A stretch of 64,000 nucleotides of DNA from Poa pratensis (taxonomy: Eukaryota > Streptophyta > Magnoliopsida > Poales > Poaceae). The notes beneath the pieces are model-generated. The model saw only the letters and a list, made by a program, of their open reading frames with translations. It searched no databases and was not told the DNA's origin. The stretch spans positions 120,546,135 to 120,610,134 of the forward strand of contig CAMZMU010000063.1 in the NCBI GenBank assembly GCA_947311845.1, written 5' to 3'. The position numbers and the translations under genes are program-made. Positions 42,478 through 53,519 of the stretch are shown here, piece by piece; the first letter of the stretch is position 1, and every line of letters starts with the position of its first letter.

Positions 42478-44900
42478 GAGCAACTCTAACAGCTGCCCTA
42501 TATTAGGCATGGTGCCCAAAAAACGGTTTTATAGGGCACGAGAGGGCAAAAACAGCTCTCCAACAGCTGCCCTATCACGTGCCCTATTATAGGGCTGCCC
42601 TAAAATTTGGTCCTCTCTGCCCCATATTTGGGGCACGAGAGGCCGCGCGCGCCCCGTGCCCTTTCCCTTCTTTTCAGCCGCGCGCGAACCAACCGCCATC
42701 CTGAAATCCCCTCCCGCCCCCGCGACGCTTCCGCCCCGCCGCGATTTGACCTCCGCCGGCGTCGATTCGACCACCGCCGGCCGTCGTCTGCCGCGGAAAC
42801 TCGCCACCGCGCCCGCCGCACCCTTTCCCCCGCCGCCAAATCGGCCGGGAGGGTCTCGGACGCGCCGCCGCCGCCGCCAAAGCTCCGCCGCCGCCGGCCT
42901 CGATTCGGCCTTCTCCGTCGCCGCCGCGTGTCAGGATGGACAGATCCGGAACCTCCGTGCCGACCTGCCGTGTCCCCGCCGACGCCTCCGACCTGTAGCT
43001 CCGCCGCCACGCTGTTTCGGTCGCCGCCGAGCTCGGCTGCTTCGTCCACGACCGCGGCCTCTCCCGGCGCCTCCCCCGTCGCCGCGGCTCCACTCAGCCG
43101 CCTTTGCCGCGGCCGCGACCAACTGGTGCCGCTCCGCTCCGCTTCAAGGTGAGTTCCCCCGCCGCCGCGTTGTTGTTTTGTAGTTCTGTACATGTTGTTG
43201 TTTGTAATTTTGTAAATGTTGTTGTTTGTAGTGATTTTATTGTAATATAGGTTGTGCATTTGTAGATGGTGTCATTCGATTACACCACGTCCGATGAGGA
43301 GTTTGATGCGCAAGAGGAAGAGGACATTGCGATGCTCTTGACGGTGCATCGTAGGATGAACAAGAGGCCGAAGCATGGAGGTTCTCAAATGGGGCGAGAA
43401 TACATTCGGCGGCATTGAGAAGAAGCGCATGCCAAGCTCATGGCCAACTATTTTGTTGATAGACCGGTGTTTCCCGAAAGGTACTTTCGCCGGCGGTTTC
43501 GCATGAGTATTGATTTATTCAAGCACATCGCCGAGGGTGTGAAGAGGCACGACAAATTCTTTGAGCAGAAGAGGAATTGTGCCGGAGATCTTGGACATAG
43601 CACCTACCAAAAGGTGACTAGTGCACTGCGGCAGTTGGCTTACGGCATTCCTGCAGATATGGTCGATGATCACTTGGCAATGAGTGAAAGTCAGAGCATC
43701 AAGTGTGTGAAGCGGTTTGCGGTTGCGATTGTTGAAGTGTTCGGGCCCGATTACTTGAGAGCACCCAATGCTCAAGACACGGCTCGGCTATTGGAGATGA
43801 ACAAGGCCCGTGGCTTTCCAGGTATGCTCGGTTCCATTGATTGTATGCATTGGAGGTGGAAGAACTGTCCTACAGCATGGCATGGATAGTTCAGAGGGCA
43901 CAAGAAGGATTTCACCATTATTCTGGAGGCCGTGGCTGATCATGAGACTTGGATATGGCATGCATTTTTTGGCATGCCCGGTTCTTGCAATGATATCAAT
44001 GTCCTCCAACGGTCTCCTCTGTTTGCCAAGCTAGCCAATGGAGAGTCACCACCGGTAGAGTTCCAAGCCAACGGCAAGACATACAGGATGGGCTACTACC
44101 TTGCGGATGGGAATTATCCCAAATGGGCGACATTTGTGAAGCCGGTGCAAGCCCCGATGGTAAGAAGGAACTTGATTTTCATAATGCTCAAGCGGCGGCT
44201 AGGAAAGATGTGGAGAGAGCATTTGCGATTTTGCAAGCCCAATTTGCAATCGTGAGAGGACCGGCTAGGTTTTGGGATCAAGAGATCCTTTGGTATATCA
44301 TGAATGCATGTGTGATCATGCATAACATGATCATAGAGAACGAGCGTGGCCAAAATGTTGTCTACGGTACCTATGAGTTGATGGGTCGGCCGGTTCGGCC
44401 GAGGCGAGGTGGAGACCGTGTTGCCCGCTTCGTTGAATCCTACCACAACATTCGAGACCCCGATGTGCATGAAGATCTTCAAAAGGATCTCATTGAGGAG
44501 TGGTGGGCATGGAATGGAGCACAAAAATCAAGACCTTGTACTTGATTCGGTATTGTTGTATGAACATTTGAGTGTTGCTTTCTTGAACTATTTGGTAAAC
44601 CATTTGATAAACTATTTGTATTGTGTTGTAATAAGCAAGTACTTTTTAAGTTTTATTTGTTTGAATTTATTTTAGATCATTTATCATATTATTTGTTTCA
44701 TATCTATGTTCAAATGTGTCAAAAGATGGATGGAGGGGCGTGGCCGCGCTGCCCTAAAATAGGGCAACTGTTGGAGAGGAGGTGCCCTAAAATAGGGCAG
44801 CTGGTAAAGCAGAAAAAGTTTTGGTGCCCTAAAACGCTAAAACAGGTGCCCTATATGCAAAAAGTGGCCTTTTAAAATAGGGCAGCTGTTAGAGTTGCTC
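42478..44900 (+). mobile_element. PIF/Harbinger transposon, 2.4 kb, inside Helitron B
   Basis: The terminal inverted repeats are GAGCAACTCTAACAGCTGCC and its exact inverse (GGCAGCTGTTAGAGTTGCTC). Both ends are flanked by TGA (42475-42477 and 44901-44903). Further imperfect copies of the GCCCTA/TAGGGC subterminal motif lie at both ends. It carries a DDE_4-type transposase pseudogene; the MYB-like second ORF of full elements was not found. Confidence 0.9.
43266..44545 (+). pseudogene. Harbinger DDE transposase, disrupted
   Basis: The frame begins at ATG 43266 (MVSFDYTTSDEEFDAQEEE) and shows the plant PIF order: FRMSIDLFKHIAEGV, first catalytic Asp in LGSIDCMHWRWKNCP, second in GSCNDINVL, and Glu in RKDVERAFAILQAQF. 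It is broken by TGA at 43416-43418 (probably a CGA to TGA transition), TAG at 43887-43889 (after the TAWHG motif), and a frame change near 44150 from frame 0 to frame 2. All three catalytic residues remain recognisable. Mobilisation would need a transposase in trans. Confidence 0.9.
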
Positions 44901-44999
44901 TGAGTGGTAGCATTGGGGATGACATTGATAGGGAACTTGAGCTATTTACTGTCGGTTTGGATGCTATTGCTACATGCAGTCATTCTGTCCCCTCCGTGA

Positions 45000-46674
45000 T
45001 TTAAAAACCTTTTATGCTTCATTTGTTTTGGCACGGTTGTAATTTGGCTGCCGAGAGTATTGATGTAGCTAGCAGTTACTTGCTAAAGCTGATTTAGTAT
45101 TATGATTTGATGGATGCAATGGCTGGGCATTGGTATGTATGCTGTGACTTGGTATCTGTAATTACATGTCATGATTGGGAGAAGAACCTTCGTATTCTAT
45201 GAATTTATACTGGAAACTGCAGTGTTCAGATGTATGTCAGCCACTGGGCAGTGTTGTGAAGGTTCACTGTTTTTGTTTTCAGAGAAAACGCTCACTGTAA
45301 CCTCAAAAAACAAAAACGCTCACTGTAATTTGTAAAGCTTGGTTTGTGATAATATATTGGTTGCATCAGCTAGAGGATGCGACTGCAGGTAGCATTACCG
45401 AAGACGACGGCCTACTCCCTACGCACCATGCTCTTCCACCCCTGACACATCTCAGCTGAACCCCTCCCAAGATAAGACACAACTACACAACTACACAAAT
45501 CCCTAACACCCAGCCTCATTATCTTTATCCTATGGTAGCCCATCTATGCTGGTTTAATTTTGAAGATATCAGCCTTCAATCTTCAATCCTCTGGTAGTAC
45601 ATCTCCGTGGTTTATTATTTAGGGAAAACTGGGGATGCGTATACACACGAGATATACAGTAGAACCCATCTTTATGCTTTGGAATCTTAGGTGCGTTGAA
45701 TAATTCATTGTCGCCTCCCTCGCCGAGTACCCAGTCGTCCAGTTCCAACCAATTCTGTACATATTTAAGCAGAGGCTACATATGATTTTACAGTATTTTA
45801 TTCAGCTACGTATATCGGTATATGAATTGCAAATTCATCTCCAACTAATTCTGTACTTTACTTTTCCTTAAGTTTTTTTTACTTGGAATCAATATCAGTG
45901 TCTGTTTTGGAAACAGAGTCGCAATAAGAGGGGCTAATCTTCTTTGTATTTCCACTTGACTATTTGTAAAGGGATGAAATTATCGGTTTATTGCCATGAA
46001 ATATTGTTGAGGAAGCTGACAAAACTATCGAGACATTTAATGATACGTGAATTAGCTCTAAACTATTCCTTTTGTTTTCTTTATTTTGCCACCGGAGAAC
46101 TTAAAAAATATTTTGTTGTTTCAGGCACAGATTAGTATTTAGTATTTCTCAAGAAATCTCATTGTTGATCTAAGGCTGAATCTTGAAGTTGTTGGATGCC
46201 CGAAAGCGTGTACTCAAACTTATATGACTTTTATTGTTGACGTACAAACACGTCGTTCAGATTGGTCGAATGAAAGGCAATTTTATAATTATATTTCTTA
46301 TGAAAATATGCCATAATTCTCTAATTGTCATATTTCTTCAAATAAAAGGAAAAAATTTCAAAGTTTTGTCTGAGAGGTGTCAACGTTCGAAAGATGGATC
46401 TCTAAACGTACATTTTCTTGGCTTACAATTCCATCGAAAAGTATTGTATGTGTATGTTTAAGTGACTCGCTAGCATTCCGTTCTTTTCTCTCTTCCTTCT
46501 TTTCTTTGTTGCATACATAGGAATGTTTCTTACATACGTATGCCTCGCCTATGAGGCTTGTCGAGGAACTGTAGAAGAAGAATGCAGTAAGAAGTTTGGA
46601 TGGCTGAAAGTTGATGATTTCGAGCTCCCGGATCGTTGTTGAAGGTAGATAATTTTTTATTGGTCTTAATAAAG
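45000..46674. other. Helitron B interior, no gene recognised
   Basis: AT-rich sequence, possibly the rest of the captured intron and unrelated filler. Short ORFs only. Confidence 0.4.
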
Positions 46675-46912
46675 ACGTGCGTTGCACGTACACGTCAACT
46701 AGTTGAAGTAAACGTGCAGAAAATAAAAAGAAAACACCAAACAAAGAAAAAGGAAAAAAAGGAAAAGAAGAAACCAAAACTTCTGGAGGGAAAACCCCTA
46801 GAATGGAGGGAAAAACTCGCCCCAAATGCGCGCACCACGCCACAGTTCCAAGATAGAAACCCTCGCCGAGCTCTCCGACGGCCGCCGCCCTGCTCCGACG
46901 AATCTGGCGGCG

Positions 46913-49484
46913 ATGGAGGAACCACGCGCCGACTCCGCCGCTGAAGCCTCCTTCCTCGACGGCTCCGACGCGCTCCCCGCCCCCAACCAGGTCCGTTCTC
47001 CTCACTGCCCTACCTCCGGGTACCACACGATGGATTCGTCGCCACCGCTTTTCTTGAAAATCTGTGTTGTGACTTCATAGGGTACCACCGCCGGCGCGAG
47101 GAAGCGGAAGTCCCCAGCGACGGCGACAACAAAGGCTATGAGGAAGCCTCGCAAGCTTCAGGTCTGTACTTCAGTGCACCCATCAATCCCCTCCCCCCTT
47201 CAATCTTGCTTGCTGCTTGGTAGTGTGCCGTGTCTGAAACTCTGAATCTGTTGCATCTGTGTTGTGGCATGGTATTGTTTGGTGCAGGTTGAAGAACCGA
47301 TCCAGATGCCAGTGTACTACGGACATCCAGAAGAGTTCTCCCGCGTGCGTGGCGAAAGTTTAGAGAGCAACAAGTGCGCGCACATCATCGGTGAGCTACC
47401 ACTACAGCCACAGTCCATGACACTGGTGGACCTACAGCTCTGGATCTTCAGGTTGTTCCGGCTTCATCCAGAAACACAAGATCTCGAAATTAAGGGCTTC
47501 CTCAAACAATACAAAAAAGACTTCTTTGACGAAGATTCCTCCGATCCGGACTGCTTTTTGGAGGATTGCCCGTGGGACAGACACTATTTCTCGAGTGACA
47601 AGTGCTGGAGTTCCTTTGCCAATAAATTAAAGAGAAAAAGAAATGTGACACAGAAGTTCATGTTGTATGTGCAGTCCTCTGAGATCAAACACTACGACAT
47701 TTTGCTCAAAGCTGTACAAGATGATTACTCCCAATTGGTGACGGTTGTGTTACCTGGGACAAAGTGCCTGGCAAGTAGTCGTTTACCTGGTCACTTAGAC
47801 GAGCAGATTAGTCCCGCTGAGGCGTGGAGGGCAAGACAGTTTGCTTTGGAGAGGGAATACGGTACCTTTTATGATTCACACAACTTTGCCCCAAGGCTAC
47901 TTAAGGAAATAGCATGCAAAAACCCTGGTTGTTTCGTAGATATCAAGGATGCAGAGGTTGCAGGGTGTAAGGATTTTCGGGTCCTCCAGCGTATGTTTTG
48001 GGCATTTGGACAGTGCTTACAGGCCTTCCGTACTTGTCGCCCTGTGCTGTGCATCAAGGGCACACCACTATGTGGGAAATATCAAGGGATTCTGATGACT
48101 GCTGTACCATTAGATGCTAATGATTTCTCCATTCCAGTAGCATGTGCTGTCGTTGAGGGCGAGACCAAAGAAAGCTGGCTGTGGTTTCTTAGGAATTTGG
48201 AGCGAGCAGTGTTGCACCAGTCTGATGTTTGCCTTATACATGACTACAAAAGTGAGTTGCTCAATGCTATTGAGGAACTTCTGAAATCTCAGCAACGACA
48301 GTGGCGGAAAGCAGAAAGCCGGTGGTGCATGGAAGACCTTGCTGAAAAATTCTTTGCATATTTTTGTGACAAGAAGCTGGTGATGATGTTCAAGAAACTT
48401 TGTCAGCAGAAGCGACGCCATAAGTTTTGCAAAATCTGGAAGGAGCTAGACGAGCTGACATCCAAATATATGGCGGAGAAAGAAGATGGTGCTAGCGCAG
48501 AAATGCGGCAGGAATCAGTCAAGCATGATGTGGCAGACCTTCAGGCAGAAAGCTCATGCAACCAACCTGTTTCAGTGGAAGATGTGAAGAAAAGAGACAT
48601 GCGATGACAACAACAGAAAAATAACAAAGTTCTCTGATTGGATCCAGCTGAAACCAAAGGAGAAGTGCTCACTGGCGTATGACAAAGATGGAGCAAGATA
48701 TGGCATCATGGGCAGTGATACAGCTGATGTATACACGAACGACCGTGTATTGAAAGGGATAACATGCCTTCCGCTCAGTGCGATAGTGGAGGTGACATTC
48801 CTGCGCTTGGTAGAGTACTTCGGAAACACAAATGCTGCAGCAAACAAAGCAATTGGCAACCCAACTATTAACTTCCCAGAACGTGTCCAGGTTGACATGA
48901 ACTCCAAAATGCAGAAAGCCGAGATGCATAAATCGATTTACACGTACGCCGCTGATAAAAATGTTCTTGGTGGGGAAGAGGATCGAAAATTTACGGTTAA
49001 GGGAAGGAAGAGGGAGGTGACAGTTCACCTGAAGTCGGAGCATACCTTCAGCATCAATAAGTCTAAAAGATCCACAATTCGAAAAACTGCCACCTGTTCA
49101 TGCAACAAGCCGCAGCTGTTTCACAAGCCTTGCTCTCATGTCATTGCTGTCTGTTGTGAGATTGGGGTTAGGACTGCTACATACATGTCCCCATATTACA
49201 GCCTGCCCTATCTAGTTTGCACCTGGAGGCAAAAATTCAGTGAGTTCTCGCGCAAGTACAGAGATATTATACCACGCTACTTCAGAGATATTATACCATT
49301 TGAACATGAAACACCAACTTGGATCCCAGACAAAAGATTGGAGTGTGGTCTTCCTGTTTGTCTGTTGACGGACCACATACAAACTGCCGTGGTTGAGGGA
49401 GAGCCGCAGTGCAGAACTGAAGATGGAGCAGGTGCACACAATCAAGAAACCAAGACACACTTTGAGGAACCTAGCCAAATTTGA
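46913..49484 (+). CDS. Mutator-like (MULE) transposase-derived gene, one frameshift, first catalytic Asp replaced
   Basis: Exon 1 (46913-46990, 26 codons, ends PAPNQ), exon 2 (47081-47161, 27 codons; GARKRK and RKPRKLQ give an AT-hook-like basic patch) and exon 3 (from 47288) join in phase 0 with canonical sites. Exon 3 encodes an N-terminal MuDR-like region ([31 protein letters not shown]) and the MULE catalytic domain from about residue 284, including [17 protein letters not shown] and [15 protein letters not shown] zinc finger (CSC...CSH, 49095-49140) follows. Where active MULEs have Asp in DGTHL this copy has Lys310 (IKGTPL); the second Asp is kept (LIHDYKSE, Asp372). A one-base shift near 48603 separates the ORF ending at 48607 from the SWIM part. 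A 24-bp in-frame duplication gives [13 protein letters not shown]. Predicted about 785 residues if continuous. No terminal repeats were found. Confidence 0.8.
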
Positions 49485-49749
49485 GCATCTGATATCATCT
49501 GTCAAACTCCAAGTTATGCATATTTTGGATGTTTCATATGTGTCAGCCGTTGTGCTAGTTAACCTATGTAAACTCTGAACCTCCTCTATTATTATTTGCA
49601 GTACTTCCATGTTGTGCGGAAAACTCCTATTTCTTTTCTAGTCGGGTACAATTTGATATCTGAATCTCTTGCTTGTTTTATATCTTCATGAAACTTTTGT
49701 ATGCTTTTTTAGACAAACTTTTGTATGCTCAATTGCTAAATCATTCCAG

Positions 49750-50010
49750 AAGACATTACTTCTTGGTTGATGGCATGATATGCATACCAGTTTAGTTGGT
49801 AAAGTTCTCGGTAGAAGCTCCTGAATTGATTCCAATGATTGAAGTATATCAAGCAACCATTTACTGCTGCAGGTAAATTTTCTCTGAGCACATTAGTTCT
49901 TGGCTGATGGTGTGACATGCATACCAGTTCGGTTGATAAAATTGCCATTAGTAGCCACTTGACTAGATTCCAATGGTTCAAGTATATCAAGCAATCATTT
50001 ACTACTAGCA
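49750..50010 (+). repeat. Diverged tandem duplication, about 125-bp unit
   Basis: CATGATATGCATACCAGTTT to AACCATTTACTGCTGCAG is repeated with differences as TGACATGCATACCAGTTC to AATCATTTACTACTAGCAG. It lies in the 3' flank of the transposase gene. Confidence 0.7.
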
Positions 50011-50019
50011 GTTGAACTT

Positions 50020-51300
50020 TTTTTTAGCACACACTGCAGAATTACAGTGAATTAAGATGTGGTAAGGACAGTTACAACTTGCAAGACAGGTGAGATAACT
50101 GAAGACAGAAGTGGAACATGGTGCACATTCTTTTGGTACCTCAGAAGCTTTGCAAGATAAATTTCAAAGTCATGCGCTGTTACAGATACCTGTTTTCAGG
50201 TGCAGGCACAGACATAGGTTTAGGGTTCAAACATTTTTTACAGCAGGTTGAATTCCCTCCATAGTGCTTTATAAACCCCTCATCAAATTTTCAAATTCAC
50301 TGAATTTTACGGCATGGGGTTTCAGAAAAATCACATGGATCTTTGCTGATGTACTGGGTCTGCAACTCTTGTTCATCGGAAGAGGTGTTAGAATCCTGAC
50401 ACGTTTCTTGTTACCATTGGATTCGGTATATTTCTCTCTGCTTAGCAATTATGTTTCTTGTTACCCTTGGTTTCAGTATATTTCCTGATGTCATTGTGTC
50501 GTGAACAATTTCTGGAGAATCTATACGCCCCTTAGTTCACAAATAATAAATTCAGACCCCTTATACTTCTTAATGTTAATGAGATGCGAGTCTGAGCCCG
50601 CCTTGTTGATGACACAATGATTGTTGCCGATTACGGATAGTTCTAGTTGGATGCAAATTTGTTTTTTGCATCCCGATTCCAGTGTGTCCTGAATTCCATT
50701 CTTCAAAAACATGTCGAGTGTGTTGGCATGCAGCTTTCCATTCAAATATACATGTGCTCAACGTTCACAGACACTCGTGTTGTGCATGTGTGCCATCTCC
50801 AGTGCTGGTATTCCGAAAATTAAATCACAATTTATCGCATCCAGGTTATGCCGTTGGCCAGCCATCCAGCGGAAGTATAAAATTTAATCACAATTTATCA
50901 CAGTTCTCTCCATCCGCTGTGCAGTTTGCTGGTGCGGCGATGACATTGACAGAAGACTTGGCAACCATCATGGAAGTTTTTGGCACTTGAAAAATGCCGC
51001 TTCCAATGTACTGTTGCAAAGCCAGTAGTCCTTCTAGGGTAAAGAGAAAGAAAGGCAGGGTATTTGCGAAAACGTTATAAAAAAACACAAGTGAACGAAT
51101 GGTACATCATTTTATACATTTTTACCCAGGCCTTGGATCAATCGAAAGTGTCAGAATACATTGATGTACACTATTTCAGTTTTTAAAACTACAACATTCA
51201 ATGAATACAAACATGTCAAGATATTTAATATTGCAGTATTTTTTTTGAAAATGTGGTATTGGTTGAATACTTCAAAAAAAATTGATGCCAAACTAAATGT
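50020..51300. other. No gene recognised
   Basis: AT-rich DNA with short ORFs. A short phrase (AATCACAATTTATC) recurs at about 50823 and 50886. No domains or element ends were found. Confidence 0.4.
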
Positions 51301-51491
51301 TTTTGTACTTTATTGCTTTTTGACAGAAGTATACAATTAATTTTTGAGGCTCCCGTCACGAAAAAATGGAGGGAAAAACCCCAGAAGCGAGGGAAAACTG
51401 TTCCCCAATCCCCCGAATGCGCGCACCACCCCACAGTTCCAAGATGGAAACCCACGCCGAGCTCTGCTCCGACGGCCACAACCCGGCGGCG

Positions 51492-51928
51492 ATGGAGGAA
51501 CCACGCGCCACGGCCGCTGCTGCATCCCCCTCCCTCGCCGGTCCTGATGCGCTCCACGCCCCCAACCAGGTCCGTTCTCCTCGCCGCCCTCCGGGTACCA
51601 CTCGATGCCTATGGATTCGTCGCCTGCCGCCACATGTTTTGTTGAAATCTGTGTGTGTTGATCTCGTAGGGTACCACCGCCGGCGCGAGGAAGCGGAAGG
51701 CCCCAGCGACGGCGGCGGCGACGGCAAAGGCAGTGAGGAAGCCTCGCAAGCGGCAGGTCTGTACTTTACATGCCTACAGACTCTCTACTTTATTGCTTGG
51801 CAGTACCATTCAATTTTTTTTTTGCTTAGCAGTTTGATTAATCTGAATCTGTTGCATCTGTGTTGTGGCATTGCGCGGTGCAGGTGGAAGAACCGATTCA
51901 GATGCCTGTCTACTATAGATGCGTTTGA
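51492..51928 (+). pseudogene. Second 5' end of the Mutator-like gene (exons 1, 2 and start of 3)
   Basis: Exon 1 (51492-51569) is again exactly 78 nt and starts MEEPRAT. Exon 2 (51670-51756, 29 codons) carries GARKRKAPA and VRKPRKRQ. Exon 3 starts at 51884 ([11 protein letters not shown]) and after about 11 codons runs into unrelated DNA and a stop. The 5' leader (GGAGGGAAAAACCCCAGAAG region, 51360-51490) also matches the leader at 46780-46910. Everything downstream has been replaced by the tail of a DUF6598 gene in the opposite orientation. Confidence 0.85.
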
Positions 51929-52884
51929 AATCAATACAGTCCCTGGCTATGATTGTACCATAGACATTGAGTGGGTAGCCATGGTCAGAGGACACAATCT
52001 TGACTGAGATAACATTCGCCGAGTTAGCCAATACGAACCATTCTGCGAAGATTGTGTCGTTATATCGTATTGGACCAATAGGTGCTGTCAAATCACAGAG
52101 AAAATCGTTTCGAAGTGAGGAAAGGAAGAAAAATAGCATTGGGATATATTGGACGGATCCATTGCAAAACACAGGATCCATGGGATACTCTTTCCTTTTC
52201 AAATAAATTTCCAATAAATGCTAGTATGGCCGTAAATATGTAATCACGCAGAGTCTAATGGAATGAACTAGGAGACATCAACAGCAAGGACCGATCCAGA
52301 TGAAAATTGAAGGTGTAGGGTAACCAAGACAAGGATCGGCATGAAAATTAACATAAGAATGCTAGTATGGCCGTAAATACTAATCGTGCAGAGTCTACAA
52401 TGGAATGAACTAGCAGACATCAACAGCAAGGACCGATCCAGATGAAAATTGAAGGTGTATGGTAACCAAGACAAGGATCGGCATAATAATTAACATTAGA
52501 ATGCTAGTAAGGCCGTAAATACTAATCGCGCAGAGTCTAGAATGGAATGAACTAGCAGACATCAATAACAAGGACCGATCCATATGAAAATTGAAGGTGT
52601 AGGGTAACCAAGACAAGGATCGGCATGAAAATTAATGGGTAATGGAACACACATTCCTGGTCGAGGTCGATCTTCCGGCAAGGGAAGTAGCGGGTGTAGA
52701 TGTATTTCTAATGCTTGGGGTCGTACTCGCTGAATCTCGGGCCCAGAGGATTCATCGCCTTCTTCTTCTCCTCCTCCTCCGCTACCAGCTCCTCCTCCTC
52801 CTGCTTCCGCTTCTTCCACAGTCGCTCATCCGCCTCCCTATCAGTTGCTCCGCCCGCCATGGAAGAAGAATCGCCGCCGGCCAT
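51918..52884 (-). pseudogene. DUF6598-type gene, disrupted and 3' truncated
   Basis: On the minus strand a start at 52884 reads MAGGDSSSMAGG, then an acidic/lysine stretch and FSEYDPKH, an in-frame TAG, and YIYTRYFPCRKIDLDQE. This is the usual N-terminal layout of grass DUF6598 proteins. After a block of tandem repeats, the domain start is seen at 51918-52214 (GPIRYNDTIFAEWFVLANSA, VISVKIVSSDHGYPLNVYGT, IIARDCIDFK). Homology ends exactly where the transposase 5' copy begins. The function of the family is unknown. It is non-functional here. Confidence 0.7.
52217..52640. repeat. Three tandem copies of a 141-142-bp unit inside the DUF6598 pseudogene
   Basis: Units start at 52217, 52358 and 52500 with AATGCTAGTA. 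Each contains AAGGACCGATCCA and AAGACAAGGATCGGCAT, and they differ by a few bases. The expansion separates the 5' exon from the DUF6598 domain. Confidence 0.9.
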
Positions 52885-52889
52885 GGAAA

Positions 52890-53518
52890 GTTAGGGTACG
52901 AGATCGATCATAGCCGAACGAGCTGCTGCTCAGGTTGGGCCGGCCGCTTCTAGTGTTTCTCGTGGGCGGCGAAGTCGAAAAAAAATACGAAGCACGGATT
53001 AGAGGGGTGGAAACGCAAAACGGCCTTCCGCTTTCGCCGCGACTCCAAAGTCTGAACAGTGGCGGCGCCGGCATGGCCGGCCACAACGCCCACGCCCCTG
53101 ACGAGCTCAGGAGGTGGTGGGAGACCTTCAACAACGGTGTCGTCGACGAAGGGTATGAGGATGAGGAGGAGATGCGGGTGGGGTGCAGGGCGAGAGAGAC
53201 GACAACACGACTGCGGCTGCCCACCCGCGCGTCGGGAAGGAGAGCGGCGGCGGCGTCGGCGTCGGCGCCCGTCATTGCCATGGTAATTTCGGCAGACTCG
53301 CATTCTTAATTTGACAGTAGCATTTACTTTAATTATTCACCAGCAATCATCTGTTGCGCCGAGTCCCGCCTCGACCATCTCGCATGGCTCGCACGATTCC
53401 GGAAATCAGTTTCGTAGATGCGGAATTTTCCGGAAATCACTGCACATCTAATGGAATTTTATTTATAAACCATGTACTGTACTAATTAGCCCTTGTTGCA
53501 TTGTACATATACAATATT
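52890..53518. other. No gene recognised
   Basis: GC-rich to 53300 with overlapping frames on both strands, then AT-rich. A plus-strand frame at 52935-53309 (DELRRWWETFNNGVVDEGYE) looks coding in places but has no recognised domain. Confidence 0.35.
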
Positions 53519-53519
53519 A

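Larger units (their letters stand above)
41430..46702 (+). mobile_element. Helitron B, 5.3 kb, carrying a gene fragment and a nested Harbinger
   Basis: The 5' end is TCTATACTATACTATTAAAAG after host A41429, the same family as Helitron A. The 3' end has the perfect hairpin ACGTGC-GTT-GCACGT (46675-46689), then CTAG (46699-46702) and host T46703. There is no Rep/helicase frame, so it is non-autonomous. It holds an MTV1-like exon near its 5' end and was later invaded by a 2.4-kb PIF/Harbinger element. Its 3' end lies about 210 bp upstream of the start codon of the 47-kb transposase gene. Confidence 0.85.

Noticed and set aside
42600..43259. Long GC-rich frames on both strands in the Harbinger 5' region
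   Set aside because: Open in several frames because of GC richness; Arg/Pro-rich with no domain. Better explained as the leader of the transposase gene.
52935..53309. Plus-strand 124-codon frame next to the DUF6598 start
   Set aside because: Some coding-like sequence, but there is an open frame on the opposite strand and no recognised domain; left as unassigned.
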